Shown here: positions 12,592 to 21,265 of the stretch, piece by piece
Layout of the letters: each line of letters starts with the position of its first letter
Numbering within the stretch: position 1 is the first letter of the stretch
From: Sphaerosporella brunnea
Lineage: Eukaryota > Ascomycota > Pezizomycetes > Pezizales > Pyronemataceae
DNA length: 64,000 nt
Assembly (NCBI GenBank): GCA_008704415.1
Contig: VXIS01000209.1
Span: 1 to 64,000, forward strand
Reading direction: 5' to 3'
Program-made: the position numbers and the translations under genes
The notes under the pieces: generated by a model
Databases searched by the model: none
Told to the model about the DNA's origin: nothing
What the model saw: the letters and a program-made list of their open reading frames with translations, nothing else

Positions 12592-14057
12592 AAATCCGCC
12601 TCCTTATCCTCCAACGCATACAGCTTGCCATCCCGGACCTCGCCAATTATGCGTCCACCCATCTCCTTATGCTTCGCCTTCTTTTCTGTCTTTTCCTTGT
12701 CGCCATCCTCAAGCTGGTTGACTTGGCTGTTTCCGCCACGGCCACGTCCACTATAGCCACTACGGCTACCATATCCGCTATATCCACCACGTCCTCCACG
12801 GCCTTCTCCATCATGTCCTCCACGGCCACGGCCACGACTCGGCAAACCACCACCAGGCTTGTAATCGTCGGGAGTGCCGCACTGGTAAGAATGATGGCCA
12901 TAGCCGCCGCACTTGAAACACTTCTCGCGGTCCTGTCCCTGTCCTCGTCCACGACCGCGTCCTCGAATGCTTACTGCATCCAATTCCATCGGTGTCGGTC
13001 CAGTGGTCACAGTTGGAGTAGTCAGGGCAGCAGGGGTTGAAGAGGGAGTAGCTGTAGGGATTGCTGTTGAGGGTAGGTTTGAGCGGTTTGACTCAGCGTT
13101 CTCCACGATAGTCATCAGGTCATCCAGATACATGGTCTTGTGCTCACGGTGAAGGGTAGCCATCATCGACTGGTAAATCGTCTCCTCCCGCGCAGTAAGT
13201 TTCTTGACGTAGAGGGCAAAGGCACGTCCACCCTTCTGCTCTGTTTGTCGATAAACTCCGAGCATCTTAGCGATTCCCAGGAAGGCATGATGGAAAGCAT
13301 ATGCTGTAGTATACTTCTTCCTCTGCATCTTCTCCAGCTCAGTCCACAGGTCCTCCGTAGCCCCCGTTGGCGAGAATCGGTGAACCATCATGTCCGCAAA
13401 CTCATTGAAGGTAAAGGGAAATCCATCGTTCCGGGCATCGTCATACGTAGTGCTGTGATTATCCTCCAAGACCACCAGCTGGAACCAGTTCATTGGCTCA
13501 TCTGCAAACCAACCAGCTGCAAATTCAATGAGTGCGTTGGAATCAGCTGTCGAGATTGTAGGTCGAAGGCGCATCACAGTGCCAGCAAGGCGGACCTTCT
13601 AAATGAACGTCACCACCAACTTGTGATCAAGGTCCCCCTCAAATGCCGTGAGAGCGATTGCCTTCAGCTGCTGCTTCTGATTATAATCAGGATCAAGACG
13701 ATTGGGTCGCTGCGCAGCAGCAGGAATTGCGGAACCTGGGATCGGAGGTGGTGTATACTGTTGTGCCTGCTGTTGCGGCTGCTGTCGTGCCTGATGTTGC
13801 GGCTGCTGTTGTGGCTGCTGCTGTTGCTGCAGCTGAGCCAGTGCGTTTCTCAATTCTGCCAGTTGTCGATTGTGGTCCGCCTGAACCTCACCAAGTCGTC
13901 GCTCGTACTCCTCCTGCGCGGCTCTCATCTGACTGTTGTGTTCAGCCTGAAACATCGCCAACGTAGAGGGGTCCATCTGAGCGGGCATCTGGGTCATCTG
14001 GGGCATCCACGGGTTGCCAGGTGGTTCGAGTTCGTCAATCCCACCGCCGAAGTCCAT
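12588..14057 (-). pseudogene. Inner gypsy Gag, one in-frame amber
   Basis: 490 codons from ATG 14055-14057 to TGA 12588-12590. The first third is glutamine-rich (near 13850-13750) and predicted coiled. The middle is a typical gypsy Gag core. A zinc knuckle, CFKCGGYGHHSYQC, lies near 12915-12875 and is followed by Gly/Arg-rich sequence. An in-frame TAG at 13599-13601 splits it into an N-terminal part and a 329-residue part that starts near 13577 and would contain the core and knuckle. Since the LTRs are identical, the stop is either very recent or came from a source copy mobilised in trans. Confidence 0.88.
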
Positions 14058-14176
14058 TGTCGCTTGCTTTGCTTCACTCCGCTCGGTGTCTCGTTGTCGG
14101 TTTGTCGGTTGCTTTGCTTTACTCAGACGCGCGTAGAGAACGTTACAAGGTAACGAGGTACGTCTGTCCGAGTAAG

Positions 14177-14188
14177 GTGCTGCTACCA
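14177..14188 (-). other. Primer-binding site, inner gypsy
   Basis: On the minus strand TGGTAGCAGCAC, two bases downstream of the 5' LTR. The same 12 bases form the outer element's site. It would pair with a tRNA ending GTGCTGCTACCA, consistent with initiator methionine tRNA, but I cannot see that tRNA here. Confidence 0.7.
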
Positions 14189-14190
14189 AA

Positions 14191-14322
14191 TGTCGCGAGG
14201 GATAGGGGTTGGTTTGTAGGGGAAAGGTTGATTGATCCTAAGCGACGCCAGCGGGGAACAGGTCTATCTAGGTTCCCTCACTAGTCGTCACTCGTACCTA
14301 TGTACCTATGTATATCCCTACA
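14191..14322 (-). repeat. 5' LTR of inner gypsy element
   Basis: 132 bp, identical to 8324-8455, followed by target duplication CGGGT at 14323-14327. Confidence 0.95.
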
Positions 14323-14369
14323 CGGGTCTAGGGCGGGGCCAGCCACTGGAGTCGTCATCGTGGGTCGTT

Positions 14370-14640
14370 CTCGAGATCGTGGTTGTTGTCGGGGTCATGG
14401 TGGTTGTCGGGGTCGTGGTGGTTGTCGGGGTCATGGTGGTTGTCGGGATCGTGGTGGTTGTCGGGGTCGTGGTGGTTGTCAGGGTCGTGGTCAGGGTCGT
14501 GGTCGGGGTCGTGGTCGCGAAATCCTTCTGATTTACTGCTGCAAGGTCGTGGTCGGGGTCTCGGTCACGGTCGTGGTCGTGGTCGTGGTTGTGGTCGTGG
14601 TCAGTCGTGGTCGGGGTCGTGGTCGTGGTCGTGGTCGCGG
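14370..14640. repeat. Tandem GGTCGTGGTGGTTGTCGG-type repeats in outer gypsy leader
   Basis: About 15 imperfect 18-bp units with a shorter GGTCGTGGTC variant at the right end. They lie between the outer element's primer site and its gag start. The minus-strand reading is Thr-rich and then Asp-His-Asp-rich, without an ATG, so this is annotated as leader sequence and not as part of Gag. Confidence 0.75.
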
Positions 14641-14696
14641 AATTTTTGTCAGGTGCACTGCTCGCCTGGATCGTAGATTCTGGAACCGGGCACAAA

Positions 14697-14708
14697 GTGC
14701 TGCTACCA
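14697..14708 (-). other. Primer-binding site, outer gypsy
   Basis: Minus-strand TGGTAGCAGCAC, one base inside the 5' LTR end. Identical to the inner element's site. Confidence 0.7.
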
Positions 14709-14709
14709 G

Positions 14710-14880
14710 TGTAGGACGAGCAAGGGACGTTTGGTAGTGAACGTGTTGTCTAAAGAAGAGAGAGGAAGCTATCTAGTGGTCGCCCCTTATATCCTTTCCC
14801 TTCCTTCACTGCCGTGCACTCCTATGCCCAAACCCGATCCCGTGCACTCCTTATACTCGAACCCGAGATTGAACCCTACA
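14710..14880 (-). repeat. 5' LTR of outer gypsy element
   Basis: 171 bp, partner of 2316-2486, followed by target duplication GGACG (14881-14885). Confidence 0.93.
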
Positions 14881-14885
14881 GGACG

Positions 14886-15512
14886 GGAGAGTCCCACCAG
14901 AATATGTTGTCACTGTTAAATGAGACGTCGAAGCTGCGCTGAACTCCGCTTTGCGCCTCTCAGACCTATCCGACTGATCTGCGCACTTTATGCAGTGATA
15001 GATAATTTATATGTCCCTGCAACAGCTCCCACGTGCGCTTGGCCTACCCGCTCCGAGGGTTTGAATTCTGTCGGTTGCCTCTCTTTCCATCTTTACACTT
15101 CACAACACCGCTCTACCTCCAGCCGCCCCGGGTAAATCTCGCAGTTGCGTCCCCGCCGCCCCCACGTTGTCCAAGTTGTCAGCCTCACCGCTACCGCTGC
15201 CAGAGGGATGGTGACAGGTGCCACCGCCAGCGCAGTGTCGCTCACAACCGTGGCAACAACTGCGGTTCAACCCCGATCGAATACGCAGAAGGAACTATGC
15301 TGAGTCTCTTCCGTGGAGTGTAGCCACCGAGCATTACGTGGCAGAGGCGGGCCAGCATCGTTTTGTCAAGAAGGCATATGCAGCGGAGAGTTGCACGGTA
15401 TGTTTGTTTTTGTCCACCCCTCGAGGCCTATCCTCGCTCGACGGCATGGCGAGAGTAGTGTGAAACGACTGTCAGCCGGGACACTTGCGGATGTCCCGAG
15501 CCATTGTGGCCA
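14886..15512. other. No supported gene
   Basis: GC-rich sequence with short ORFs only. Nothing recognised. Confidence 0.5.
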
Positions 15513-15620
15513 GTCTGGTAATACTTACCTTACCAGGCCTGGGCGTCCCCAGGCACTCCCCAATCCCGCGAAACGATCTTGCAGAGATTGTAACCAGGGA
15601 CGTTGCAGTCGCCTTCCGGG
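15513..15620 (-). repeat. SINE-like repeat, minus-strand copy
   Basis: Reverse complement matches 31185-31293 over about 105 bp, sharing CTGCAAGATCGTTTCGCGGG, the GC-rich middle and the end GTAAGTATTACCAGAC. The part with the A box is missing or too diverged, and the B-box region reads GGTTACAATC. See the fuller copy at 31154. Confidence 0.65.
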
Positions 15621-16279
15621 TCTCCAGAGAAGCCGCCGCCGGCAGGTCGCTGTGAAGACCAGACTTAAGTGGTTGCTAGTGAGGGGCAACAAACTACTTC
15701 TGAAAATACGGAGGGGGTTCGAGGCCGCCGGCGGGCCTTTGGTAGACACGGTGCGTGGGGATGTCGATCAGGATCGAACGGTGGAAGAGGAACGGTCCGC
15801 GGTGCATGTAGGTGGTCTCCTATGGGTGTTATTAACTGATTGCATCGGGTGTACCCCGCAACATCCCGGTGCACCGTGATTTCAGTCTGCCGTGACATGT
15901 TCGATATCTCAGTGGTTATCGGGCCACCGCGCAAGCGCACGGGCGCGGCTGCCGGGTGGAGAGCCCGCGCGAGGCGCGTATGCGCGCACTATTACGCGAG
16001 GTTTGGATAGTGGGTTGGGTAGTCCGTAAGATTTCATTCGGCTCGGGCTCACGAGTCGAGCGTGAAAATCTCACGAATGGACTCGAGTGCGCTCGTGCGC
16101 AACACGAGCCAGGCCAACTCTCGACCCCGCTCAACCTCAGATCACGCGGAACTTCATCCCCAGAATTGTCCCAATCAACTCTCGCTCTTGGGTACGCAAT
16201 CCGCAAAGATCAGTTGGTGTGCTTGGATGCACCCGACCGGACATCCACCTCAACGTTCCGCCATAACAGGCGCCTTGAA
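15621..16279. other. No supported gene
   Basis: Overlapping short ORFs on both strands. Ends at the TCTAC target duplication (16280-16284) of the small copia element. Confidence 0.5.
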
Positions 16280-16284
16280 TCTAC

Positions 16285-16496
16285 TGTTGACAGCAAGTTT
16301 CGTACGCAGCGGACACTAAGAGATGGGTGAAGAGATTGTATTGAAGGTAAGGTGCTAGCGACGCCGTTACTGCACCTTAAGTGCAGAAGCGGCTCACTAG
16401 CCTATACTCTAATCTGACTACATCCCTGACAGAGTTTATACTCGGTTACACCATAGAGGGTAGAGTGACGCCGTAGGCGTCACTCTACACTCAACA
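16285..16496 (-). repeat. 3' LTR of small copia element
   Basis: 212 bp. A perfect hairpin with 12-bp arms at 16461-16472 and 16476-16487 (TAGAGTGACGCC, loop GTA) sits near its right end, followed by ACTCAACA. Confidence 0.92.
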
Positions 16497-16591
16497 CTCC
16501 ACCTATCCGAGCATAAACTATGCCCCCGTTTCCTCCGTAAACCACCAATCCGTATGTATATCCTCCGTCGCAGTGCGCCGCGTCCACGTGA

Positions 16592-18025
16592 TCAACATCG
16601 TTTCTCATCTGTCAGGCCAATCTCCTTGACGAAAGCTGCGTGCTTGACTGATCCCAGCGGCTTTGTCAAACCATCCGCCAACTGCTCTTTGCTTGTCACG
16701 TGTTCCAGCATCAGATCGTTCCTTTCGATGTGGTCACGTATGGCATGATATCGGATTCGTAGGTGTCTTGTCGCGTTCGGAAATCCGTTTCGGAGAGCCT
16801 TTTCACCGGCTGTGTTGTCACCTCGCAGGGTAATCGTCTGGCTGGCGTTTCCTCTGCCGTTCTCGTGAGCGACGTCTCGAAGCCAGCTTGCTTGTCTATA
16901 GGCACTGTCCATGCCGATGAGTTCCGCCTCCATGGTGCTATGGGCTACCAATCCTTGCTTTTTCGACTTCCAGATGATCAGCGCCCCATTCAAGAATATC
17001 AGCCATCCAGACGTAGATCGTGCTCCATCCTGATCTCCAGCATGATCGGCGTCGGAATACGCGATGATTCCGTCTTGGCGATACTGTTGTCTGAGAAGCG
17101 CCAGCTCGAAATTGCGAGTTCCGTTGAGGGATCGCAAGAGGTGCTTGACAGCTCCCCAATGCTCGATTGACGGATCGCTAGCATATCGTCCAAGGATCCC
17201 AACAGCGTATGCGATATCTGGCCTGCTTCCGAGAGCTGCGTAGAGCAGACTTCCAATTGCCTGTGGGTAGAGGCCTTGATCACAAGCCTCTTCTTCGTCC
17301 TTTCGCGTACATAGCCGCATCTGCAGCAGTTGAGCCTTCTTCGCAGGCATATATCGGTCGCATACTTCCATTCGCTGCAGGATCTTGGCAAGTCCGCAGT
17401 CTCCTTTTTCAATCATGTCCATCATTTCGGACCGAAACATTCCCCACTGCAGCTTGTCTGGCAGTCCGTTTCGCACAATCGTTGCCAACAGCTTATCATC
17501 CATTGCTGTCCCAGCTGCCTTGCATAAGGCGACGTTGGCCAGTAAGCTGCTTTGGTATTCAGCGTGACTGCTGAAGTTCGCTCTCTTTGTCTCAAATTGC
17601 GCCGTTAATCCCGCCATCGGGTCTTGTTTTGCGGCCTGATCTTTATACGCGTCGGCCAACGCGTCCCACAACGCTTTAGGATCCTCCAATGCGTCGTCTT
17701 CTTCGTATATCGTCAGTATGGAGCTGTGTAGGGTTGCGAGAATCAGCGCTTGCGCTCGCTGCGAATCTCCCCTGAATCTCGCGAGATCGGCGACATATCG
17801 ATACCAGTAGTTTAGGTATGTAGGATCGCTGCACTTCGGATCGTCGTCGTCAGTTGTCGTTGAAGTGATCGTTAATCCCTGCGGCACCACAGGTGGTTTC
17901 GGTTTCTTTCGCTCTCCGTTGATTAGGTCGTACAGTCCTGCTCCTTTCATATGGCGCTTCATCGCCTTCACCCACACAGGGTAGTTGTCTCCTTGGAGTA
18001 GCGGCACTTCCGTCTGTGTCGCCAT
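16592..18025 (-). CDS. Gag-RNase H fusion protein of non-autonomous copia element
   Basis: 477 residues, uninterrupted. Residues 1-235 or so are a copia Gag of the UBN2 type (start LLQGDNYPVWVKAMKRHMKG, typical of this family). From about residue 250 the sequence is the C-terminal end of copia Pol: QAIGSLLYAALGSRPDIAYA, then RNase H with AYSDADHAG, TSGWL and ADGLTKPLG. The Gag zinc knuckle, protease, integrase and the YVDD part of the reverse transcriptase are missing, so an in-frame internal deletion of several kilobases formed the fusion. The ATG at 18023-18025 follows the leader repeats. It probably packages its own RNA with the Gag half. RNase H activity is possible but untested. Confidence 0.88.
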   Translation of the reverse strand: MATQTEVPLLQGDNYPVWVKAMKRHMKGAGLYDLINGERKKPKPPVVPQGLTITSTTTDDDDPKCSDPTYLNYWYRYVADLARFRGDSQRAQALILATLHSSILTIYEEDDALEDPKALWDALADAYKDQAAKQDPMAGLTAQFETKRANFSSHAEYQSSLLANVALCKAAGTAMDDKLLATIVRNGLPDKLQWGMFRSEMMDMIEKGDCGLAKILQRMEVCDRYMPAKKAQLLQMRLCTRKDEEEACDQGLYPQAIGSLLYAALGSRPDIAYAVGILGRYASDPSIEHWGAVKHLLRSLNGTRNFELALLRQQYRQDGIIAYSDADHAGDQDGARSTSGWLIFLNGALIIWKSKKQGLVAHSTMEAELIGMDSAYRQASWLRDVAHENGRGNASQTITLRGDNTAGEKALRNGFPNATRHLRIRYHAIRDHIERNDLMLEHVTSKEQLADGLTKPLGSVKHAAFVKEIGLTDEKRC

Positions 18026-18104
18026 CGCTCCTTCTTCGGTTTCAAGCTTCTCTCGTCGTGTCTTCGCGTCGACGTCTTCGTTAAGCTTCAGTCGTGTTTT
18101 CTCT

Positions 18105-18340
18105 CGCCCACGGCTTCAGGCTATCTGGAGTGGTTGTCGTTTGTCTCGCCTACAACCTCAGGCAATCGGGGTAGTTGTCGTTTCTCTCGCCTACAACTTC
18201 AGGCAATCGGGGTAGTTGTCGTTTCTCTCGCCTACAACTTCAGGCAATCGGGGTAGTTGTCGTTTCTCTCGCCTACAACTTCAGGCAACCGGGGTAGTTA
18301 TCGTTTCTCTCGCCTACAACTTCAGGCAATCGGTGTAAGC
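18105..18340 (-). repeat. 41-bp tandem repeat in copia leader
   Basis: About 5.5 units with a period of exactly 41 bp (TCTCGCCTAC recurs at 18185, 18226 and on). The inner units are nearly identical and the outer ones diverged. It lies between the primer site (18455-18466) and the Gag-RNase H start (18025), in the untranslated leader. Confidence 0.88.
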
Positions 18341-18454
18341 TTCATGTCGCGTCGCTTCGCACGCTGCTTTTCTAAGCTTATCAGTCGTTCTCAGTGACCT
18401 TTTATACCCGTTCTCTTCGTAGGTGCGATAGACTCTTATCGGTGTCGTGGCGAA

Positions 18455-18466
18455 GGGCTCATAACC
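18455..18466 (-). other. Half-tRNA primer-binding site
   Basis: Minus strand GGTTATGAGCCC directly beside the 5' LTR. It complements GGGCTCATAACC, the anticodon-arm sequence of initiator methionine tRNA. Drosophila copia is known to prime from a 5' half of that tRNA. The same 12 bases occur at 22107-22118. Confidence 0.85.
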
Positions 18467-18964
18467 TGTTGACAGCAAGTTTCGTACGCAGCGGACACTA
18501 AGAGATTGTCACGGCTCAAGGTTAAGGGGTGGCTCGGCGCTAGGGTTAGGGTGTCACGTGACGTGCGGTCACGTGACGGGAAAGCATAAATAGCGAGGTT
18601 TCACTTGTTTTTGTTTCTTTTCTTCTTCTCTTCTTTACAGAACGTCTTGTATACTAGCGAACCTAGTAACCTTGAACCACCTTGTCTTGTCTCGTCTTCT
18701 TCTGCCTCTTGTCCTTGTCCTCCTGCCTCCGGTCCTTGCCTCGAAAGCTACGTACCTTGGACGTTTCCTCGCGCCTGTCCCGTTACAGAGATGGGTGAAG
18801 AGATTGTATTGAAGGTAAGGTGCTAGCGACGCCGTTACTGCACCTTAAGTGCAGAAGCGGCTCACTAGCCTATACTCTAATCTGACTACATCCCTGACAG
18901 AGTTTATACTCGGTTACACCATAGAGGGTAGAGTGATGCCTACGGCGTCACTCTACACTCAACA
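18467..18964 (-). repeat. 5' LTR of small copia element, split by a solo LTR
   Basis: Two parts, 18467-18506 and 18793-18964, together 212 bp. The hairpin at 18929-18955 has TAGAGTGATGCC, loop TAC, GGCGTCACTCTA. Its core is inverted relative to the other LTR. Followed by target duplication TCTAC. Confidence 0.92.
18507..18787 (+). repeat. Solo LTR inserted in the copia LTR
   Basis: 281 bp, TGTCACGGCTC...CCCGTTACA, flanked by GAGAT (18502-18506 and 18788-18792). Closely related to 42092-42383. No internal sequence is present, so it arose by LTR-LTR recombination. It contains GTCACGTGAC palindromes at 18553-18562 and 18568-18577, then CATAAATAG at 18585-18593, which look like a promoter with paired E-box-type sites and a TATA-like element. 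Confidence 0.92.
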
Positions 18965-18969
18965 TCTAC

Positions 18970-19807
18970 AAGTTGCAATGCTTAGTACCAGGCGAAGAGT
19001 GGCTATCGTGCATTCAGCTCCGTCATCGCTTAAAGTTCAGTCACTGTCACGTCGCCCAAGTGCTTAGACAGAAGCTCAATATCATGCAGACGCATCAGTT
19101 GACGCCAGTCTATACCCGCAGCGCCCGCAACAACACGCAACATTCGTTTGACCGTATACCGCCAATACTGTCCTGTCAACAACAGCGTCTATAACCTCAA
19201 AGAGTTTCAGTTTGTAAATATAGTTTTCAGGCCAATTCGTTACCGCGATATATCGAGTGACTACCAATGAGTCACCCACACCTGTCGACTTGACAACAGA
19301 CGTACTACGTTGCATTATTCACTTCCATCAAAGGTACATTTCCGCCCTCGTATCTCCCCTCACTGCACAACGGACTCCTCGAAGATGGTATATCAGCCAG
19401 CATATCTTTTTCCCGCGTGTACACTATGAACTAACCATCAGCAAAGCAAACAATGGCAACCTACCTGCAGACCAAATGGGGCCAGCGTATAGGGCAATCT
19501 TGCCCGCTAGCTCCAAGTGAGCCCTACGCGCACACCCATAAATTGAAGCACCACCTTCCCCGCTTGCTCCCTTCCTCCTTTACACTTACTACTCACCTCG
19601 CCTACCTCCCAATCTCGAAATCTTCAGAAACCACAAATGATACGCCCAATGTAAGCGCCCCTGCATTGCACCAACACAGTCCAATCGATTTTCTGGCTTC
19701 GCTGATCTTCGCATCGCGCGTGATTCGTGGCTAACATGACTAGATGGGAAATTCTACGTACGCACACCTCGCCGTGGAGCTCGGTTTGAGCTCCGTCAAA
19801 CTCGAAG
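18970..19807. other. No supported gene
   Basis: Short ORFs only. The last 60 bases before 19808 are presumably the 5' region of the coiled-coil gene. No clear TATA box. Confidence 0.45.
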
Positions 19808-20759
19808 ATGTCCCTTGAGCTGGAGAACCACTTCCAGGCCAACGAGGTGTGGTTGTCCAACAGGGGCAACCACGGTAAGTGGAGCAAAGCGCTGACGGAG
19901 CGCTTGATAGCCAGCAAGACGCTGCGCGACGACGAGTGGTTCAAGAAAGTCCTCGAACTGGGGTACGTTCCGTGTGATCTTGTTTGACATAGCTATCATC
20001 GCTGATGCAACATGATGCTGTAGGGACCGGCTGGGTGTTGACACAGCAGGCAACATGGTCCAAGCTCTGCACTCTCTCCACCATCTTCTCAAGAAGAAGA
20101 TGGATGAGAAGCTTCGGGCCCAGGCCAAGCAGGACATCACGGCCACGAAAAAGCTCACGTCGGATGAGAAGTCTGAGGCCGCGGACAAGGAGTTGGTGGT
20201 CGCCAAAACCCTCGTCGACGCCGCTGACCAGATCATGGCTGTGACTGACCTTCATGCCCAGGGTGCTACCCTTAAGGCCGCAGCCGGCCAGACTCGCAGA
20301 GATGCTGCAGACTAGGAGCTGCAGCTGATTCAACACCGCACTGACGGTGACCTCTGTGAGGAGGAGGCTGCTAACCTGCGTTACAATGCGGCAAAGGCTG
20401 AGGACGAAATGGTCGCCGTCAATGTAGAGATGGCAAGGAAGGTGGCCGCACTCAAATTAGAGGCGGCCGAGATCGTGGCCGCAGCCGCCAAGGACGACGC
20501 CGAAGCCGCTGCCTTGAAATGGGTGAGGGAGAAGCTCCTTTCCGGTCAGGAAGTCCCTGGTGGCTCAGCTTCCACCTCTCCAACCCCCTCCGCCTCCTCC
20601 GTCCCTTCCGCTGCCTCCGCCTCCTCCGCCCCCTCCACCTTCTCTGCCTCCTCCGCCTCCGCCGCCTCCGGTCAGCATCAGGCGCCTCGTGGCCGCTTCT
20701 TTCGCCCCGTGCGTCAGTTTGGGCACGTGTGCGGGCCGCCGATACGTCCGCGACGGTAG
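19808..20759 (+). pseudogene. Uncharacterised Ala-rich coiled-coil protein, one intron, in-frame amber
   Basis: Not recognised. Exon 1 is 19808-19962. The intron is 19963-20023 (61 bp, GTACGT...GATGCTGTAG, with CTGAT as possible branch site). Exon 2 runs from 20024. Splicing keeps frame: ...KVLELG joined to DRLGVDTAGN. After codon 148 the frame meets TAG at 20313-20315, but it continues open with the same character (Glu/Ala/Lys heptads, then a Ser/Pro/Ala tail) to TAG 20757-20759. The full frame would be 296 codons. Either the gene is a recent pseudogene, or the real product is the 148-residue N-terminal part. Ala and charged residues dominate residues 90-230, fitting a long coiled coil. Confidence 0.5.
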
Positions 20760-20861
20760 GTCCGGTTCAAATTTCCTTTATTTTTTAAACTTCTATCTTA
20801 ATTTTCGTGTTCAAAACAAGTTGTTTTTCAGAATGTTTTTTCGTGTCCAGTGACTGTTTCG

Positions 20862-21059
20862 TATAGAGTGACGGTGACAGCGTCACTCTATCCTCTATAT
20901 GAGATCCGAGTATAAACTACAATGTAGTTAGATTAAGGGTTTGAGCTAGCGAGCCGTCCCTGCACTTAAGGTGCAGTAACGGCACGTTAGCACTGCACCT
21001 TGCAATATATCTCTTTAACAACCTTCTTAGTGTCCACTGCGTGAAACCTATCGTCAACA
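20862..21059 (-). repeat. Diverged solo LTR related to the small copia element
   Basis: Reverse complement starts TGTTGACGATAGG at 21059, shares GCAGTGGACACTAAG, CACCTTAAGTGCAG and TTTATACTCGG with the 16285 LTR, and ends in the same hairpin type (TAGAGTGACG arms, 20863-20890). It is clearly older. The lower end is approximate. Confidence 0.75.
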
Positions 21060-21185
21060 GTGACTTCTCGTCGTGTGACATCACCCTCGCACGGTCCCTC
21101 CAGATGAATCCGTGGCTCGTTCTGTACCTACGTTGCATCGCCGAGCTGGACGCCGATAACTGCAACGTTCCGGCGTAGCCCCACC

Positions 21186-21265
21186 TGTTGATATAAAGAG
21201 TATAGAGAATGCGTCACTCTATACTCTATATATGCATATGGCATCCGAGTATGAACCTGTTATGT
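21186..21265 (-). repeat. LTR fragment of the same copia family
   Basis: Minus strand ...CATACTCGGATGCC...TAGAGTGACGCATTCTCTATAC...ATATCAACA: the distal part of the LTR with its hairpin and terminal TCAACA. Confidence 0.6.

Larger units (their letters stand above)
8324..14322 (-). mobile_element. Inner Ty3/gypsy chromovirus, complete and very young
   Basis: LTR retrotransposon of 5999 bp inserted in the leader of the outer gypsy element, about 22 bp upstream of its gag ATG. The 132-bp LTRs at 8324-8455 and 14191-14322 (TGTCGCGAGG...ATCCCTACA) appear identical base for base. The target duplication is CGGGT at 8319-8323 and 14323-14327. A candidate polypurine tract (CGGGGAGGTGA) lies beside the 3' LTR. 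Gag and Pol are separate frames, with a chromodomain at the Pol C terminus. Identical LTRs mean insertion too recent for point changes to accumulate in 264 bp, yet gag and pol each contain one in-frame stop. Confidence 0.96.
2316..14880 (-). mobile_element. Outer Ty3/gypsy chromovirus, split by a younger element
   Basis: LTR retrotransposon on the minus strand with 171-bp LTRs at 2316-2486 and 14710-14880. Both LTRs start TGTAGGACGAGCAAG and end ACCCTACA. The flanking GGACG at 2311-2315 and 14881-14885 is a 5-bp target duplication. Removing the inner element (8324-14322) and its duplicated CGGGT leaves about 6.56 kb. Order on the minus strand is LTR, leader, gag, protease, reverse transcriptase, RNase H, integrase, chromodomain, LTR, the Ty3/gypsy order. 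A candidate polypurine tract, AAGGGGAAAGTGA, adjoins the 3' LTR at about 2487-2499. The LTRs differ at about five positions, so it is older than its insert. Coding is broken by eight stops and a frameshift. Confidence 0.95.
16285..18964 (-). mobile_element. Small non-autonomous Ty1/copia element encoding a Gag-RNase H fusion
   Basis: LTRs at 16285-16496 and 18467-18964, 212 bp each once a solo LTR in the second is removed. Ends are TGTTGACAGC...CTCAACA. The target duplication is TCTAC at 16280-16284 and 18965-18969. The internal part, about 1.97 kb, holds a half-tRNA primer site, a 41-bp tandem repeat leader and one ORF. Protease, integrase and most of the reverse transcriptase are absent. 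The LTRs are identical except for four changes clustered in one hairpin, so the element transposed recently, already in its deleted form, and must rely on enzymes from another copia element. Confidence 0.92.

Noticed and set aside
14318..14695. Thr-rich ORF as the start of the outer gypsy Gag
   Set aside because: It has no ATG, overlaps the primer site, and is made of 18-bp repeats. After removing the inner element it is not in frame with the Gag ATG at 8297.
16592..18025. Assembly or frameshift artefact creating the Gag-RNase H fusion
   Set aside because: The frame stays open for 478 codons, both LTRs, the duplication and the primer site are intact, and the junction lies inside coding sequence on both sides. 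An artefact cannot be fully excluded without reads.
18105..18340. CRISPR array
   Set aside because: Contiguous 41-bp tandem units without spacers, inside a retrotransposon leader of a eukaryote.
18530..18560. Telomeric repeat (GGGTTAGGG)
   Set aside because: Only about one and a half units, inside an LTR present at two loci. Part of the LTR, not an interstitial telomere.
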